In this document: positions 53,354 through 63,184 of the stretch, one piece after another
Numbering within the stretch: the stretch's first letter is position 1
Layout of the letters: the number at the start of each line of letters is the position of its first letter
Assembly (NCBI GenBank): GCA_964035575.1
Contig: OZ037924.1
Span: forward strand, 682,001 to 746,000
DNA from: Rhynchopus sp. YZ270_cl-10
Taxonomy: Eukaryota; Euglenozoa; Diplonemea; Diplonemida; Diplonemidae
Length of the DNA stretch: 64,000 nucleotides
Reading direction: 5' to 3'
The notes under the pieces: model-generated
What the model saw: only the letters and a program-made list of their open reading frames with translations
Told to the model about the DNA's origin: nothing
The model's database searches: none
Position numbers and translations under genes: made by a program

Positions 53354-53870
53354 ATGGTGTGTTCCGGGGTATGGGATTTTACACATCTTCACACATCTTC
53401 ACAACTTTTCACAACTTTTCACAACTTTTCACAACATAATTTTGGCCATATTTTTGTGAAGAATTGTGAAGAGTTGTGAATAGTTGTGAAAAGTTGTGAA
53501 GAGTTGTGAATTGAAATGAAAATTTGGATGAAAAAAACACAGACGTTGTGAATATTTGTGAAGAGTTGTGAACAGTTGTGAAGAGTTGTGAATTGGAGAA
53601 AAAAAGGGGGGGTTTTCCCAATTCACAACTCTTCACAACTCTTCACAACTGTTCACAACTCTTCACAAATATTCACAACGTCTGTGTTTTTTTCATCCAA
53701 ATTTTCATTTCAATTCACAACTCTTCACAACTTTTCACAACTATTCACAACTCTTCACAATTCTTCACAAAAATATGGCCAAAATTATGTTGTGAAAAGT
53801 TGTGAAAAGTTGTGAAGAGTTGTGAAGATGTGTGAAGATGTGTAAAATCCCATACCCCGGAACACACCAT
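53354..53870. repeat. 517-bp near-perfect palindrome (giant foldback)
   Basis: Two arms of about 248 bp are inverse copies, from ATGGTGTGTTCCGGGGTATG at the left to CATACCCCGGAACACACCAT at the right, around a loop of about 20 bases (AGAAAAAAAGGGGGGGTTTT at 53598-53617). Arms consist largely of degenerate TTGTGAAGAG / TTGTGAAAAG ten-mers. A 3-bp GGT flanks both sides (53351-53353 and 53871-53873), a possible target duplication. No coding capacity. Arm identity looks almost complete, so it is young or maintained. Confidence 0.9.
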
Positions 53871-54112
53871 GGTAGAGTAACTTTTCAGCCGGTTACCGTA
53901 ATCGCCCGCCAGATTTTTTGAAAACCAAAACAAGGGGTAACTTGTGAAACACGTATTCTTTCCGTTTGAGATAACACGAACACAAAAAGTGTACGTGGTA
54001 TCGCGAACAAAAACGTACGTGTTTCGCAACTATGGTACATGTACCCACGGTTTCCCAAAAATAACGGTATCAGGCTGAAACAGTTACACTACCCTTACCG
54101 TTGTGTTTTGTG

Positions 54113-54155
54113 TGCCAGGGCCTGCCTCCACAGAGGCGCTTGCACTTGAACAACG
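54113..54155 (+). repeat. Short dispersed repeat, subfamily C (copy 4, diverged)
   Basis: CCAGGGCCTGCCTCCACAGA then GGCGCTTGCACTTGAACAAC. Confidence 0.6.
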
Positions 54156-54427
54156 ATTTATATTTCTTTGGTGACCTGGTTCGGGTCTACTTTGTTTTCA
54201 CTTTAGTGTTTGTTGTTGCAGACAAGTGATACCACTTTGGCTGTACAATTGAACCACCCTTGCTTTTCTGAGAGGTGTTGTGGTGATACCATCACCTCTC
54301 ACTTCATTGGAATACCTCAAGGTGGCGAATTCTCGCTGCTGTGGATCTTCAATGACCTTGCTTAGCATTCCTGTCTTCTCTTGTGTTCTCGCCAATGAAA
54401 ACATCTTCCCCAACACATTTCTTTCTG

Positions 54428-54470
54428 GTACACTGTCACGAGCGGGCTTTGTATTTCAAGTCAACCGTTC
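54428..54470 (+). repeat. Short dispersed repeat, subfamily B (copy 4)
   Basis: GTACACTGTCACGAGCGGGC then TTTGTATTTCAAGTCAACCG. Confidence 0.75.
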
Positions 54471-54709
54471 TTGTTCTCCCAAGTTGTTTCTCAATTTCCG
54501 CAGTACGTTGTCTGCCCTCCGCACTCAGGACACTCCCAGTCAAGAACCACTTCGCGAGGTAGCCTATTCCTACAGAGGTGACGAAGGTGCCGAAGCAAGC
54601 CCGTGGAAAGCTTTTTTGGAGAAGCCGGGTCAATCCCCAGGCGTGTGTTTTTGATGCTTGTTCTCAACACACCACACCACACCCACCCCACAGACTCAAC
54701 CAAACAACA

Positions 54710-55702
54710 ATGCAGCGCGGTATGATGCTGATGGCCCTTGCGGCCACCACGGTCTCTGCTGAGGAGTTCGAGACCATCGCCCAGAAGGTGAACAGCGTGC
54801 AGAGCGGATGGAAGGCCGAGCGCCCGACCCGCTTCAACGGCACTGACGAGGTCAGGACCCTCTGCGGCGCATGGCTGAGGGACCACCCCAAGTACGTCCA
54901 CCTCCCGGCGGGTAAGATCGAGCGCAAGCCGCTCTCGGCCAACCCCACCGACTTCGACGCACGTACCCAGTGGTCGAACTGCAGCGTGATCTCCCACGTG
55001 CGTGACCAGTCGTCGTGCGGATCGTGCTGGGCGTTCGGATCCACCGAGACCTTCGAGGACCGTCGTTGCATCCACCAGGGAATTGACAAGCTGATGAGCA
55101 CTGAGGACACCGCCTCGTGCTGCCACGGATTCGCATGTGGATTCTCCCAGGGATGCAACGGAGGACAGCCGGGAGCCGCCCTCGAGTGGATGACCAAGAC
55201 CGGAGTTGTGACCGGAGGAGACTACCAGGACAAGAACTCTTGCCGTCCCTACACCCTTGCGCCCTGCGCACACCACGTGCCCGCCACCTCGAAGTACCCT
55301 GCCTGCCCCTCCTCTGAGTACCCGACCCCGTCGTGCAGCGAGTCGTGCTCCCCGAACTACGGTGGCCAGTACGAGGCCGACAAGGTGAAGGGTGCCAAGG
55401 CCTACTCCGTGTCTGGAGAGGAGGACATCGTGACCGCCCTTCAGTCGGGACCTCTGTCTGCTGCCTTCCAGGTGTACTCCGACTTCCCCACCTACAAGAG
55501 CGGAGTGTACAAGCACACCACCGGATCCTACCTTGGTGGACACGCCGTCGAGATTGTGGGATACGGTGTTGAGGCCGGCCAGAAGTACTGGACCGTGAAG
55601 AACTCCTGGAACGAGATGTGGGGAGACGGTGGATTCTTCAAGATCGCACGTGGTGTGAACGAGTGCGGCATTGAGGCCTCCATCTCTGCCATCGACTTCT
55701 GA
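54710..55702 (+). CDS. Cathepsin B-like cysteine protease, copy 2
   Basis: 330 residues with the same sequence as copy 1 (50928-51920): signal peptide, propeptide, catalytic Cys106, occluding-loop His-His, catalytic His and Asn. The coding regions differ at about seven positions that I found by eye, all silent (e.g. GGTGCATGG/GGCGCATGG, CTTGAG/CTCGAG, GCACGC/GCACGT). An upstream in-frame extension exists to 54578 but is unlike copy 1, so the shared ATG is used. Intact, so probably adds dosage; a recent duplication or gene conversion explains the identity. Confidence 0.96.
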   Translation: MQRGMMLMALAATTVSAEEFETIAQKVNSVQSGWKAERPTRFNGTDEVRTLCGAWLRDHPKYVHLPAGKIERKPLSANPTDFDARTQWSNCSVISHVRDQSSCGSCWAFGSTETFEDRRCIHQGIDKLMSTEDTASCCHGFACGFSQGCNGGQPGAALEWMTKTGVVTGGDYQDKNSCRPYTLAPCAHHVPATSKYPACPSSEYPTPSCSESCSPNYGGQYEADKVKGAKAYSVSGEEDIVTALQSGPLSAAFQVYSDFPTYKSGVYKHTTGSYLGGHAVEIVGYGVEAGQKYWTVKNSWNEMWGDGGFFKIARGVNECGIEASISAIDF

Positions 55703-56265
55703 AGATCAGACTGATGCTTGCAACACAAACAAACAAAAGGAAAAAATGCGTAAATGCAAACAAAAGAACCATATTACCCACTAAAAAAGAGGTAACCAAT
55801 ATTATGTTCGAGTGCGCTTCACACCTGTGTCTGTGTGAAGTGGAAAAAAAAAACTGTGATGTCCTTTTCTTTTATTGGTTTTTGTGAGGATTTTTGCCCT
55901 TTTTTTTTCAATGGTTTTTTGGCTTCCAATCTGCCGCGAAGTGGAAGGGCTAGGTCCTCGCTTTTCACCTTTTCGTTTTTTGTTACTGTTTTATTTGCTT
56001 TGGTGTTTCACGGGCGAATGTTTTAGTACATTTAGATGATGAAGCGCGAGACGCCAATACCCAATCCCTATCGTAACCCTCTCATCTCCCACCCTCTGAC
56101 TTTATCACCTCCACACCCACCCACCACGACCCATACCCACTCTACTCTCTACAGGCTGTGCGAACTGTACATTTTTTGGGCGTTTTTTTCCTTCTCCACA
56201 CAGCGTCGTTGTCATTGCATCCTAAAGTGAGTGTGTAGGCGTGTGGTGGGTGCTACTGTAACAAA
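55703..56265. other. Intergenic spacer
   Basis: The first 135 bp belong to the cathepsin duplication. The rest is T-rich and then C/T-rich (about 56075-56155) before LIS1; no gene. Confidence 0.6.
56075..56155 (+). promoter_or_regulatory. C/T-rich tract upstream of LIS1
   Basis: Runs of CTCTCATCTCCCACCCTCTG and CACCTCCACACCCACCCACC about 110-190 bp before the ATG. Similar to the tracts before glutaredoxin, myosin and cyclin C; function inferred. Confidence 0.35.
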
Positions 56266-58225
56266 ATGCCTATGTTGACTGAACGCAAACGGAAGGCGCT
56301 GCACACGGATATTCTTGAGTATCTGCGTGCAATGGGCTTCAACGACACAGCCACGCTCTTCGAAGATGAGATGAATGGAGAGGTCAGCGAGTCTGCCGAT
56401 GTGTGCACATTGGAACGGAAGTACGCAAACTTTCTGAGAACAGCAAGGCAGCTGTCCCAGGCAGAAGTATGGCCCCCTTTGTGTGACAACAAAATTGTTT
56501 ATTTTTTTTGGGGCGATTTTTATTTGATGCTGTGCGATAACGAATAATATTATGATAAGGTGACTAAGCACTAGAGGCTTAGGCTCATCTGATAAACTTT
56601 TCTTTATTTTATCCCAATTTACTCAAACCCTCGCAGGATCAAATAAAGGAACTAGAGAAGAGCCTTGAGGAGCTGAAGGACCCGACAAAGGTGAAACAGG
56701 CGTTGTCGTCACGAGACTACCTGCCAAGCCGCGTGCTGCATACGCTGGAGGTATGCCTTTTTGTGCATTATGCGTTTTTGAGAAGAGAAGCGTGAATGAA
56801 ACTCCTGTGTGGATCATTCCCCAACACTGTTGATGCGGCATGGCGCATGATGTGGCTGTTTTTGAGGTCCATCCTCTTTCCTGACTTTGCCTTCCTATTT
56901 GCCCATCCTCTTTACGAGGCATCGTTGCCATCTCTTTCACCTTCCCATTTCACTTCCCTTCACCATCTCGACAGGGCCACGGTGCACGCAAAGAGGTGTG
57001 TTCGCTGGTGTTCCACCCAACCCAGAGCATGCTCTTCAGTGGTGGTGAGGACGGAAAGATAAAGGTCTGGGACTACGAGATGGGGACTGCGGTGAGCTCG
57101 ATCATCGGCCACAATGGGGCCGTGAAGGGTCTGGCGATTGACACACGCGGCACGTTGCTTGCGAGTTGCTCTGAGTATGCCCATTTATACCCCCTTTGCA
57201 CATCCCACCTCACAGAGACTGCGAAATCCGCATCCACGAAGTCGCGAAGGAAACCCTCTTCCGCCGTCTGAGCGGACACGACCACACTGTATCGAGTGTT
57301 GAGTTTGTTGCGCCTGATGATAGACTGCTTGCGTCAGGCTCGCGAGACGGCACCGCACGGCTGTGGGATATACAGAACAACTGCGTTCACGCCATTTTCC
57401 GTACACCGGATTTGACGTGGGTGCGTTGTGTGCGAGTTGTGGGGACGAAGGTGGTGCGGTGTGGGGACGACCATTTGCTGTCGATGTGGGACACGGCGAC
57501 GAAGGGGGAGCGTCTCATTGGTGGGCACGACCATGTCATAGAGACCATTGCGGTTGCGGACGATGCGGCGTGCGAGACGCTGTTTGCGTATGAGAAGCGC
57601 ACTGCGCGACGTGCGGAGAACAACGACGACGACAACGACGTCTCGCAGGACTCTACACCTCGCTACGTAGCCTCAGGCGGACGCGACAAGCTCATCAAGA
57701 TCTGGAACCTCACAAACTGCACCGAAGTCATGGAGCTCCCCGGCCACAAAGACTGGGTCCGTGGACTGACCTTCCACCTCAACGGGAAGTACCTCCTCTC
57801 CTGCAGCGACGACGGTGCCGTCAAGGTGTGGGGCCTAGAGGACCTCCGCTGCATACGGACCATCAAAGCGCACGAAAACGACTTCGTCTCCTCCCTCGCC
57901 TACCACCCAGCAGGGCGCTACCTCATCACAGGGTCTTCCAACGATCAGATAAAGGTATGCTTTGCAGATGTTCTTCGGGGGTTTTTTGTATCGTCTGTGA
58001 GACGAAGAGACAGACAAATTTCAAACCCAGCGTGTTCCACTATAATGAAAGTGGTAAAACAGTGTTGATAGCTAATAAGGGCAGAATATGGCCCCAATGT
58101 GTGTATGCGAGAGGTACATTCATCTTATACGGTTTCTTTACTTTTCAGTTGTGTTCTCTGTCCGGTGAGTTTGCATCCTGCAAAAACCAAATACACATTC
58201 CACACAGGTCTTCAAATGCGAGTGA
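56266..58225 (+). CDS. LIS1: LIS1 dynein regulator (5 exons)
   Basis: Exons 56266-56466, 56637-56750, 56975-57174, 57216-57954 and 58208-58225 join in frame to 423 residues (human LIS1 has 410). The N-terminus is a LisH dimerisation motif (HTDILEYLRAMGFNDTATLFEDE), then a coiled coil (DQIKELEKSLEELK) and SRDYLPSRVLHTLEGHGARKEV, as in LIS1. Seven WD40 repeats follow (FSGGEDGKIKVWDYE, LASCSEDCEIRIHE, LASGSRDGTARLWD, VASGGRDKLIKIWN, LLSCSDDGAVKVWG, ITGSSNDQIKVF). An acidic insert (ENNDDDNDVSQD) enlarges blade 5/6. LIS1 binds the dynein motor and NudE. Intron 3 is only 41 bp; introns 1 and 4 hold short repeats. The final exon encodes just VFKCE. Confidence 0.95.
56557..56600 (+). repeat. Short hairpin repeat, subfamily A (copy 10), in LIS1 intron 1
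   Basis: AAGGTGACTAAGCACTAGAG then GCTTAGGCTCATCTGATAAA and CTTTTC. Its 30 bp upstream (GATGCTGTGCGATAACGAAT) match those of the thiolase-intron copy. Confidence 0.85.
58098..58140 (+). repeat. Short dispersed repeat, subfamily D (copy 5), in LIS1 intron 4
   Basis: TGTGTGTATGCGAGAGGTAC then ATTCATCTTATACGGTTTC and a T-rich end. Confidence 0.6.
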
Positions 58226-58910
58226 GTGGAACAACTTGTGTGGAGGTCAGTTGGTTCTTGGGGGTTTAGATTATGCTGCATGACGTGTTGTCCTCGTGTC
58301 CCTCAGTCATTGTTAAGACTTTCCTTCTCTTTTTCTTTCTAAATGTTGAGGATTGTTTTCTTTTTTTTTTGTGTAGCGAAAATAGAACACAAAGCATATG
58401 CCTCTTGGCTGCTGCGGGTGTCTTTTGCATGCTAAATCCACGTTGTTTCAACCTGCACACTATTCGTCTCACTCAACGACCAACCAAAGCGTGCAACCTG
58501 TCAGACACCGCTCCCAACTCCGATCTCAGGGATCGGGGCAAAACATTCTTAGACAAGGAATCCACTATTTTTTTTTTCTTTTTGTGGTGCATCGTTAGAA
58601 CGATGAAGTGCTGACAACTGAGAGCGTCGCCCTTTGTGCTACAGGGCGTTAATGTTCACTATCCACACATATTTACGTGTTCGCAGCCAAAGACATCCCA
58701 ACACATCTGTGTATGTCACTGAATTGGGAGACGGCACTTCTCCTCAGGTTGCCCTTGAACCGCTTTTGCTCGTTGACAGTGCTCCGTTCTCACATATGAG
58801 AAGCGCAAGATGCAAACATATTCCCCCCCACCCCTTATGTTTTGGCCGTCGTCTTGTCCTGCTCTCCCTCACCACCAACACCAACACAGACCATTGAAAG
58901 AAAGTTCACC
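58226..58910. other. Intergenic spacer
   Basis: No gene or clear repeat, apart from CATATGAGAAGCGCAAGATG near 58795, a faint relative of the short repeats. Confidence 0.55.
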
Positions 58911-60080
58911 ATGGCGAAGATTCAACTATGTGTGGCAAGCATGCTGCTCATGCATGCATCTGCGCTGCCGGTGTCGAGTGTGACGATCCTCCCGCCTGCA
59001 GGTGGCGCAGCTGTGTCGCAGGTGCAGGGTCTGATGGCAGACAACATGCCGGCATGGGCATCGCTTCCCGGGTCCACCTTCAAGGACTTCCCGAGCCGCT
59101 ACACGGCAGCACCGTTTGCGTACACTGTGGCGGACAACCACGCCCTCGCGAGTGGGTCGTCTGTCGAGTTCACCTGTGTCGGCGCTTATGGCTGCAACAT
59201 TGTTGTGTTCATGTACGAGTGCAGCCCGTGTGCGTCGAACAAGGGTGGACTCCCGACGTCGCTGGTGGTGGACGAGTTCGTGCGTTCGCGCTGTGCTCCT
59301 TCGTTCCACCTCCCATCCACGACAGGGAACGCACGCCACCTCATGACTGCGTTCGTGAAGACGATTGCTTCTGGGACAACGACCATTGTGCTGGATGCGG
59401 GTGTGGACTTTGCGATGTTTGGTGTGAGTCAGACTGCTGCAATTGACTGCGTGGGAAACTTGCAGTGCCCCACCAACCTCGACTTCTGCCGCGCGCAGGG
59501 AGGACAGTGTGGGCTCAACACATGCGTTGTGGCCGGCCCGTCACAGGGCGGGTGCTCCGGCCCGTGTGCGAGTGCAGTGCTGCTGGCAAGCCAGACGTGT
59601 GCAAACCTGGCCGGTGGCGGGTGGAGACTTGTGCGCCACTTGCCCGCAAACTTCGGAATCTTCTTCCCCGTAAACGACAACGCTGCAGGATCTGCCACAC
59701 CGTACGGCACAAAGCCTGCAGACCTTGAGGAGGCGGCCACCACTGCACCTGGATGGAGTGTCGACTACGCGGGCACGTTCACCCAGTTCCTCTTTGCCAC
59801 TGGTAACTGCAAACACTATCTGATCACAGACAAATCGGAGGCCATTGGAAGCTTTTACTCAAACTCGCCACGCACTGTGATTGAGAGCAGCTACAGCAGC
59901 ACCCCGTACACAGCCAGGTGGTACAACCGTGCTGGTAGCTTGGCGGACCCCTGGATCTCGATCCGCGACCACTCGTACGCTGGAGGAACAACAATCTTGT
60001 ACGGTGAGTTTGTTTCACTCCGCACCCCTCAAGGTACATACGGACGCGAAAACGAGGGGCTGAACGTGTGGGTCCGTTGA
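58911..60080 (+). CDS. Secreted Cys-rich protein, family unnamed
   Basis: 389 residues from the ATG in TTCACCATGG. Signal peptide MAKIQLCVASMLLMHASA. Residues 20-175 form a beta-rich domain with few cysteines (DFPSRYTAAPFAY, VEFTCVGAYGCNIVVFMYECSPC). A Cys-rich link (CPTNLDFCRAQGGQCGLNTC) leads to a C-terminal domain of about 180 residues (GGGWRLVRHLPA, GWSVDYAGTFTQFLFATG, DPWISIRDHSY, ILYGE). I have an impression of having seen GGWRLVR/FLFATG domains in other algal or protist secreted proteins but cannot name one. No membrane anchor; probably extracellular. Function unknown. Confidence 0.82.
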   Translation: MAKIQLCVASMLLMHASALPVSSVTILPPAGGAAVSQVQGLMADNMPAWASLPGSTFKDFPSRYTAAPFAYTVADNHALASGSSVEFTCVGAYGCNIVVFMYECSPCASNKGGLPTSLVVDEFVRSRCAPSFHLPSTTGNARHLMTAFVKTIASGTTTIVLDAGVDFAMFGVSQTAAIDCVGNLQCPTNLDFCRAQGGQCGLNTCVVAGPSQGGCSGPCASAVLLASQTCANLAGGGWRLVRHLPANFGIFFPVNDNAAGSATPYGTKPADLEEAATTAPGWSVDYAGTFTQFLFATGNCKHYLITDKSEAIGSFYSNSPRTVIESSYSSTPYTARWYNRAGSLADPWISIRDHSYAGGTTILYGEFVSLRTPQGTYGRENEGLNVWVR

Positions 60081-60487
60081 ACGTAAGAAGGTAAAAACCT
60101 TTTGATCGCGCATGTTTTTACTAACGAACTTATTTTTATGTCCCACATGCACGTATTTCATGTTCTCATATTTGAGTGCTCAGGCGACAGAGCACAAGAC
60201 TATGATGATCATGTTCCCAACATTTCCCTTTTTCTGATGTGTCCATTTTAGAGAAGCGCACTTGCATACATAGCCAATAGGCCCTTGTAGGTCCAACCTT
60301 TTATCCTGTTGTGTTGCAACAAACAACACAATATTGGGCCACAAACCTCGTATCTCTGGACTCATGACATGTCATCCCTTTCCACTCCACACACCACACC
60401 CTTATGTCAACCCCCTTTTTGGTTTCTTTTTCCCATGCCACCTTTTTGACAATAGCGAAATTGAAACAACAAAACCTGTAAAGGGAC

Positions 60488-61480
60488 GGTGGACCTATTA
60501 TCCACCCTAAAATTTCAGATTTTCGTTTTCAGACCAAATTTTAAGTGCTTAAAAATTGTTATTATCCCGCTGCTATCCCGCTGTTGTGCCGCTACTATCC
60601 CGGTCACTGTTTTCCCCCCTTTTTACCCTTAAACATGCACAATCCTGTAAACCAGAGATTACGCTCCACGTGAGGAACGTATGGAAATCCATACGTGAAT
60701 TGTTTTTGAAAAGGTGGAATCCATACGTGTCCATACGGAGGTAATTTGGGTTTTGGATTGCGACTGGGGTGGGGGTAGGTGCGGGGCGGGGGCTCCGACC
60801 CGCCTCTCACCTACCCCCCACAGAATTCTACTCGTAGGAGACAATTTTCTTCTATTTTACCGGATGGGGAATGCAGCATGGCGAAAGAAAAAAGTAACGT
60901 ACCGTGCGCCTGCGGCGCTAGCTAGCGTGTTGCGGAACCTCTGGAAGCTCTCCGGGAGGCCGTGATGGTGATTGAAGACGGCGAGACCGAGGACGACGGT
61001 GCGAGCTTTTGGCGGCAAAGCCGCCAAAAGCCCTCCCGAAGGGAAAAAAGCGCCTGGACGCGATGTTCAGCGCAAAAGGCAAAGGTGCGCAAAGGCGAGG
61101 TGAAGGAGGAGCTGCTGCAGGTGAAGAAAAAGGTCTTGGAGGTGGAGCAGCCGGACAGCCCTGCGGACTGAGGTGATGGAGATAGATGCCCCAGCAGCAG
61201 AAGTACAAGCAGCCCAACCTGCCCAACCAGCCCCACCATCATCCTCAACACCCTCTGCCCCAGCTGCAACGCCAGGAAGGAAGATGGCCTTGCTGCAGCC
61301 TGCGCCGGCAAAACCGGCATGAAAGCGAGCACGCAAACTGGCCGAACGCCAGAATCCCACCCCAAAATTTTAATAAAAATTTTTTTACCATCCCAAAAGT
61401 TAAAAAGTTAAAATTTAACTCCAAAACAGGGGGACCTATTATCCTAGGGATAATAGGTCTACCCGGATAATAGGTCCACC
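60488..61480. mobile_element. Inverted-repeat element with decayed GC-rich core
   Basis: GGTGGACCTATTATCC (60488-60503) and GGATAATAGGTCCACC (61465-61480) are perfect 16-bp terminal inverted repeats. Just inside the right end is an extra near-palindrome, GACCTATTATCC/GGATAATAGGTC. The core (60960-61340) is codon-like (VKEELLQVKKKVLEVEQPD; EVMEIDAPAAEVQAAQPAQP) but short and frame-broken. AT-rich sub-terminal blocks contain repeated CCGCTGCTATCC/CCGCTACTATCC. A DNA transposon remnant is likely; no transposase recognised. Confidence 0.65.
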
Positions 61481-61957
61481 CCCCCCCTTTATGCCTGCTG
61501 TGTGTTGCTTTCCTGCCCGATCGCGAGAGGCACATCCACCTTGGAGGGATCTCTTTGCTTCAGGCAGTGCGCGACTCGATATTACGATTTTTAGCGAATA
61601 TAACAAAAGCAGCTGGCAGAGCAACACAGGTAGCTCATTTTTTCCCGTTTTTATTCGTCCAGCGTTTCCCCCTTTTCTCCTGTTGGTTTCATTTATTCAT
61701 GGGTACTTTCCGGATCGAGATTCCAGGTAATTTTAGAAAAAAAACCAGGTATTCCAGATCTAGAATTTTCTAGAGTTCACCTGGAATAGCTGGCAAACCC
61801 GAGGCATTTCGTGAAAAGTCTGAGAAACCTAGAATTACTCCGATGTGGATCAGGATAGTGCCTATGAATATTTGTTTATTTGTATTTTTTACCGGTATTT
61901 ATTTATTTGTCCCCTACCAGGGGTGCTCATAAAACAGGGGTTTGGCGGGGTCATAAG

Positions 61958-61981
61958 TCATATCTCGAATTCGAGATATGA
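61958..61981. repeat. Perfect 24-bp palindrome
   Basis: TCATATCTCGAA followed by its exact reverse complement; ATATGAGATATGA repeats the outer part 14 bp further on. Confidence 0.85.
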
Positions 61982-62056
61982 CGGTTTTCAGATATGAGAT
62001 ATGATCCAAAAAAAAAAAAAAAACCTGGTCATGGTGTGGCTGTATAGGGCTAGGGT

Positions 62057-62104
62057 GTATACCCTAGAAGGACCCAAGAAGTACCCAATTTACCCCTAAT
62101 TTTA
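62057..62104 (+). repeat. 48-bp direct repeat, copy 1 (partner 63137-63184)
   Basis: TATACCCTAGAAGGACCCAA then GAAGTACCCAATTTAC and CCTAATTTT; the second copy differs at one or two bases. The 1080-bp interval encloses the GGGTACT satellite. Confidence 0.85.
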
Positions 62105-62173
62105 AGGGGGTGCAAAAATTATTTTGTGTATTTTTTTTTGGTGGTTTTTTGTGGCCAGAAATTTTCACCCCAA

Positions 62174-62291
62174 AAAATCAAAAAAAATAAAAAAATATTT
62201 CAGTGCTCCGGAGCCTCTGCGTGCTGTGGTGCGGTCACTTTGCGCTCAGAACTGAGTATTTTTGACCTAAAATGCATGTATCAGTTTTTAC
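62174..62291. repeat. Dispersed repeat, copy 2 (partner 48546-48669)
   Basis: Shares CTGCGTGCTGTGG, GGTCACTTTGCGCT, GAGTATTTTTGACCTAAAA and GTATCAGTTTTTACA with the 48.5-kb copy, same orientation. A more remote relative lies near 63395-63445 (GATGGGGTCATTTTGG). Confidence 0.8.
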
Positions 62292-62685
62292 AGCCATTTT
62301 CAGGTTTTGTGTGTAATATATGGTCAGTACTTGACCACTGAGGGTAAAGTGCAAAGTAAACGTGGGGGCAGTTTGCATAGCTGCGAACTTTGCTGCGCGT
62401 TGTGACCCCCACAATTTGACGGTAGGAGCTCGTAGAACCCAACGAGGAGTGAGAAAAAGATACGTCGAAAGAATAAAAGTAGCGTACCGTGCGCCTGCGG
62501 CGCACGCTTTGCAACCCACCCTCCCATGACATAGTTTGGCTGCAGCAACCTGAACACCTGGTAGTGGTCGTCGCAGGCCACTGTCGTCTCGGACCCCCCC
62601 ATATTCGACCATCATCCCACGATTTCCCAAAAACCCAAAAGTTAGCCTGGTCATGACAGGTAAAATGCACTAGGGGACTGGTGGG

Positions 62686-62988
62686 CACTAGGTACTAGGT
62701 ACTGGGTACTGGGTACTGGGTACTGGGTACTGGGTACTGGGTACTGGGTACTGGGTACTGGGTACTGGGTACTGGGTACTGGGTACTGGGTACTGGGTAC
62801 TGGGTACTGGGTACTGGGTACTGGGTACTGGGTACTGGGTACTGGGTACTGGGTACTGGGTACTGGGTACTGGGTACTGGGTACTGGGTACTGGGTACTG
62901 GGTACTGGGTACTGGGTACTGGGTACTGGGTACTGGGTACTGGGTACTGGGTACTGGGTACTGGGCACTGGGTACTGGGTACTGGGTG
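62686..62988. repeat. Satellite array, unit GGGTACT (about 43 copies)
   Basis: Homogeneous 7-bp array of about 300 bp with few variant units (AGGTACT at the start, GGGCACT near 62965). Open frames through it are artefacts. Confidence 0.97.
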
Positions 62989-63136
62989 CCACTTAGGATT
63001 TTGTGAAAATTTCCACCACCGAACACGTGGGGCTCTCGGATGTACCAACTTTTTGCGAAAACAAGGCTACTAACCACAGGGAAAGCTCGGGAAAAAGATC
63101 ACGTTTTCCTTAAGGAAGTGCCCTAAGGAAAATCAC

Positions 63137-63184
63137 TATACCCTAGAAGGACCCAAGAAGTACCCAATTTACACCTAATTTTTA
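63137..63184 (+). repeat. 48-bp direct repeat, copy 2 (partner 62057-62104)
   Basis: Same blocks as copy 1, followed by TTTTAGG rather than TTTAAGG. Confidence 0.85.

Larger units (their letters stand above)
53871..54664. other. Spacer with C and B short repeats
   Basis: No firm gene. Two - strand open stretches (54198-54416, 54436-54633) have reasonable composition but no start context or family. ATACCACTTTGG-like sequence is unremarkable. Confidence 0.5.

Noticed and set aside
54198-54633. Small - strand genes between the palindrome and cathepsin B copy 2
   Set aside because: Short, no start context, and one of them is partly the reverse complement of a B repeat.
61440-61465. Homing endonuclease site (TAGGGATAA resembles I-SceI)
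   Set aside because: Only part of the 18-bp site matches and the sequence is explained by the inverted-repeat element's palindromic end.
62651-63077. Open frames with repeated YPVPSTQ
   Set aside because: Translation of the GGGTACT satellite.
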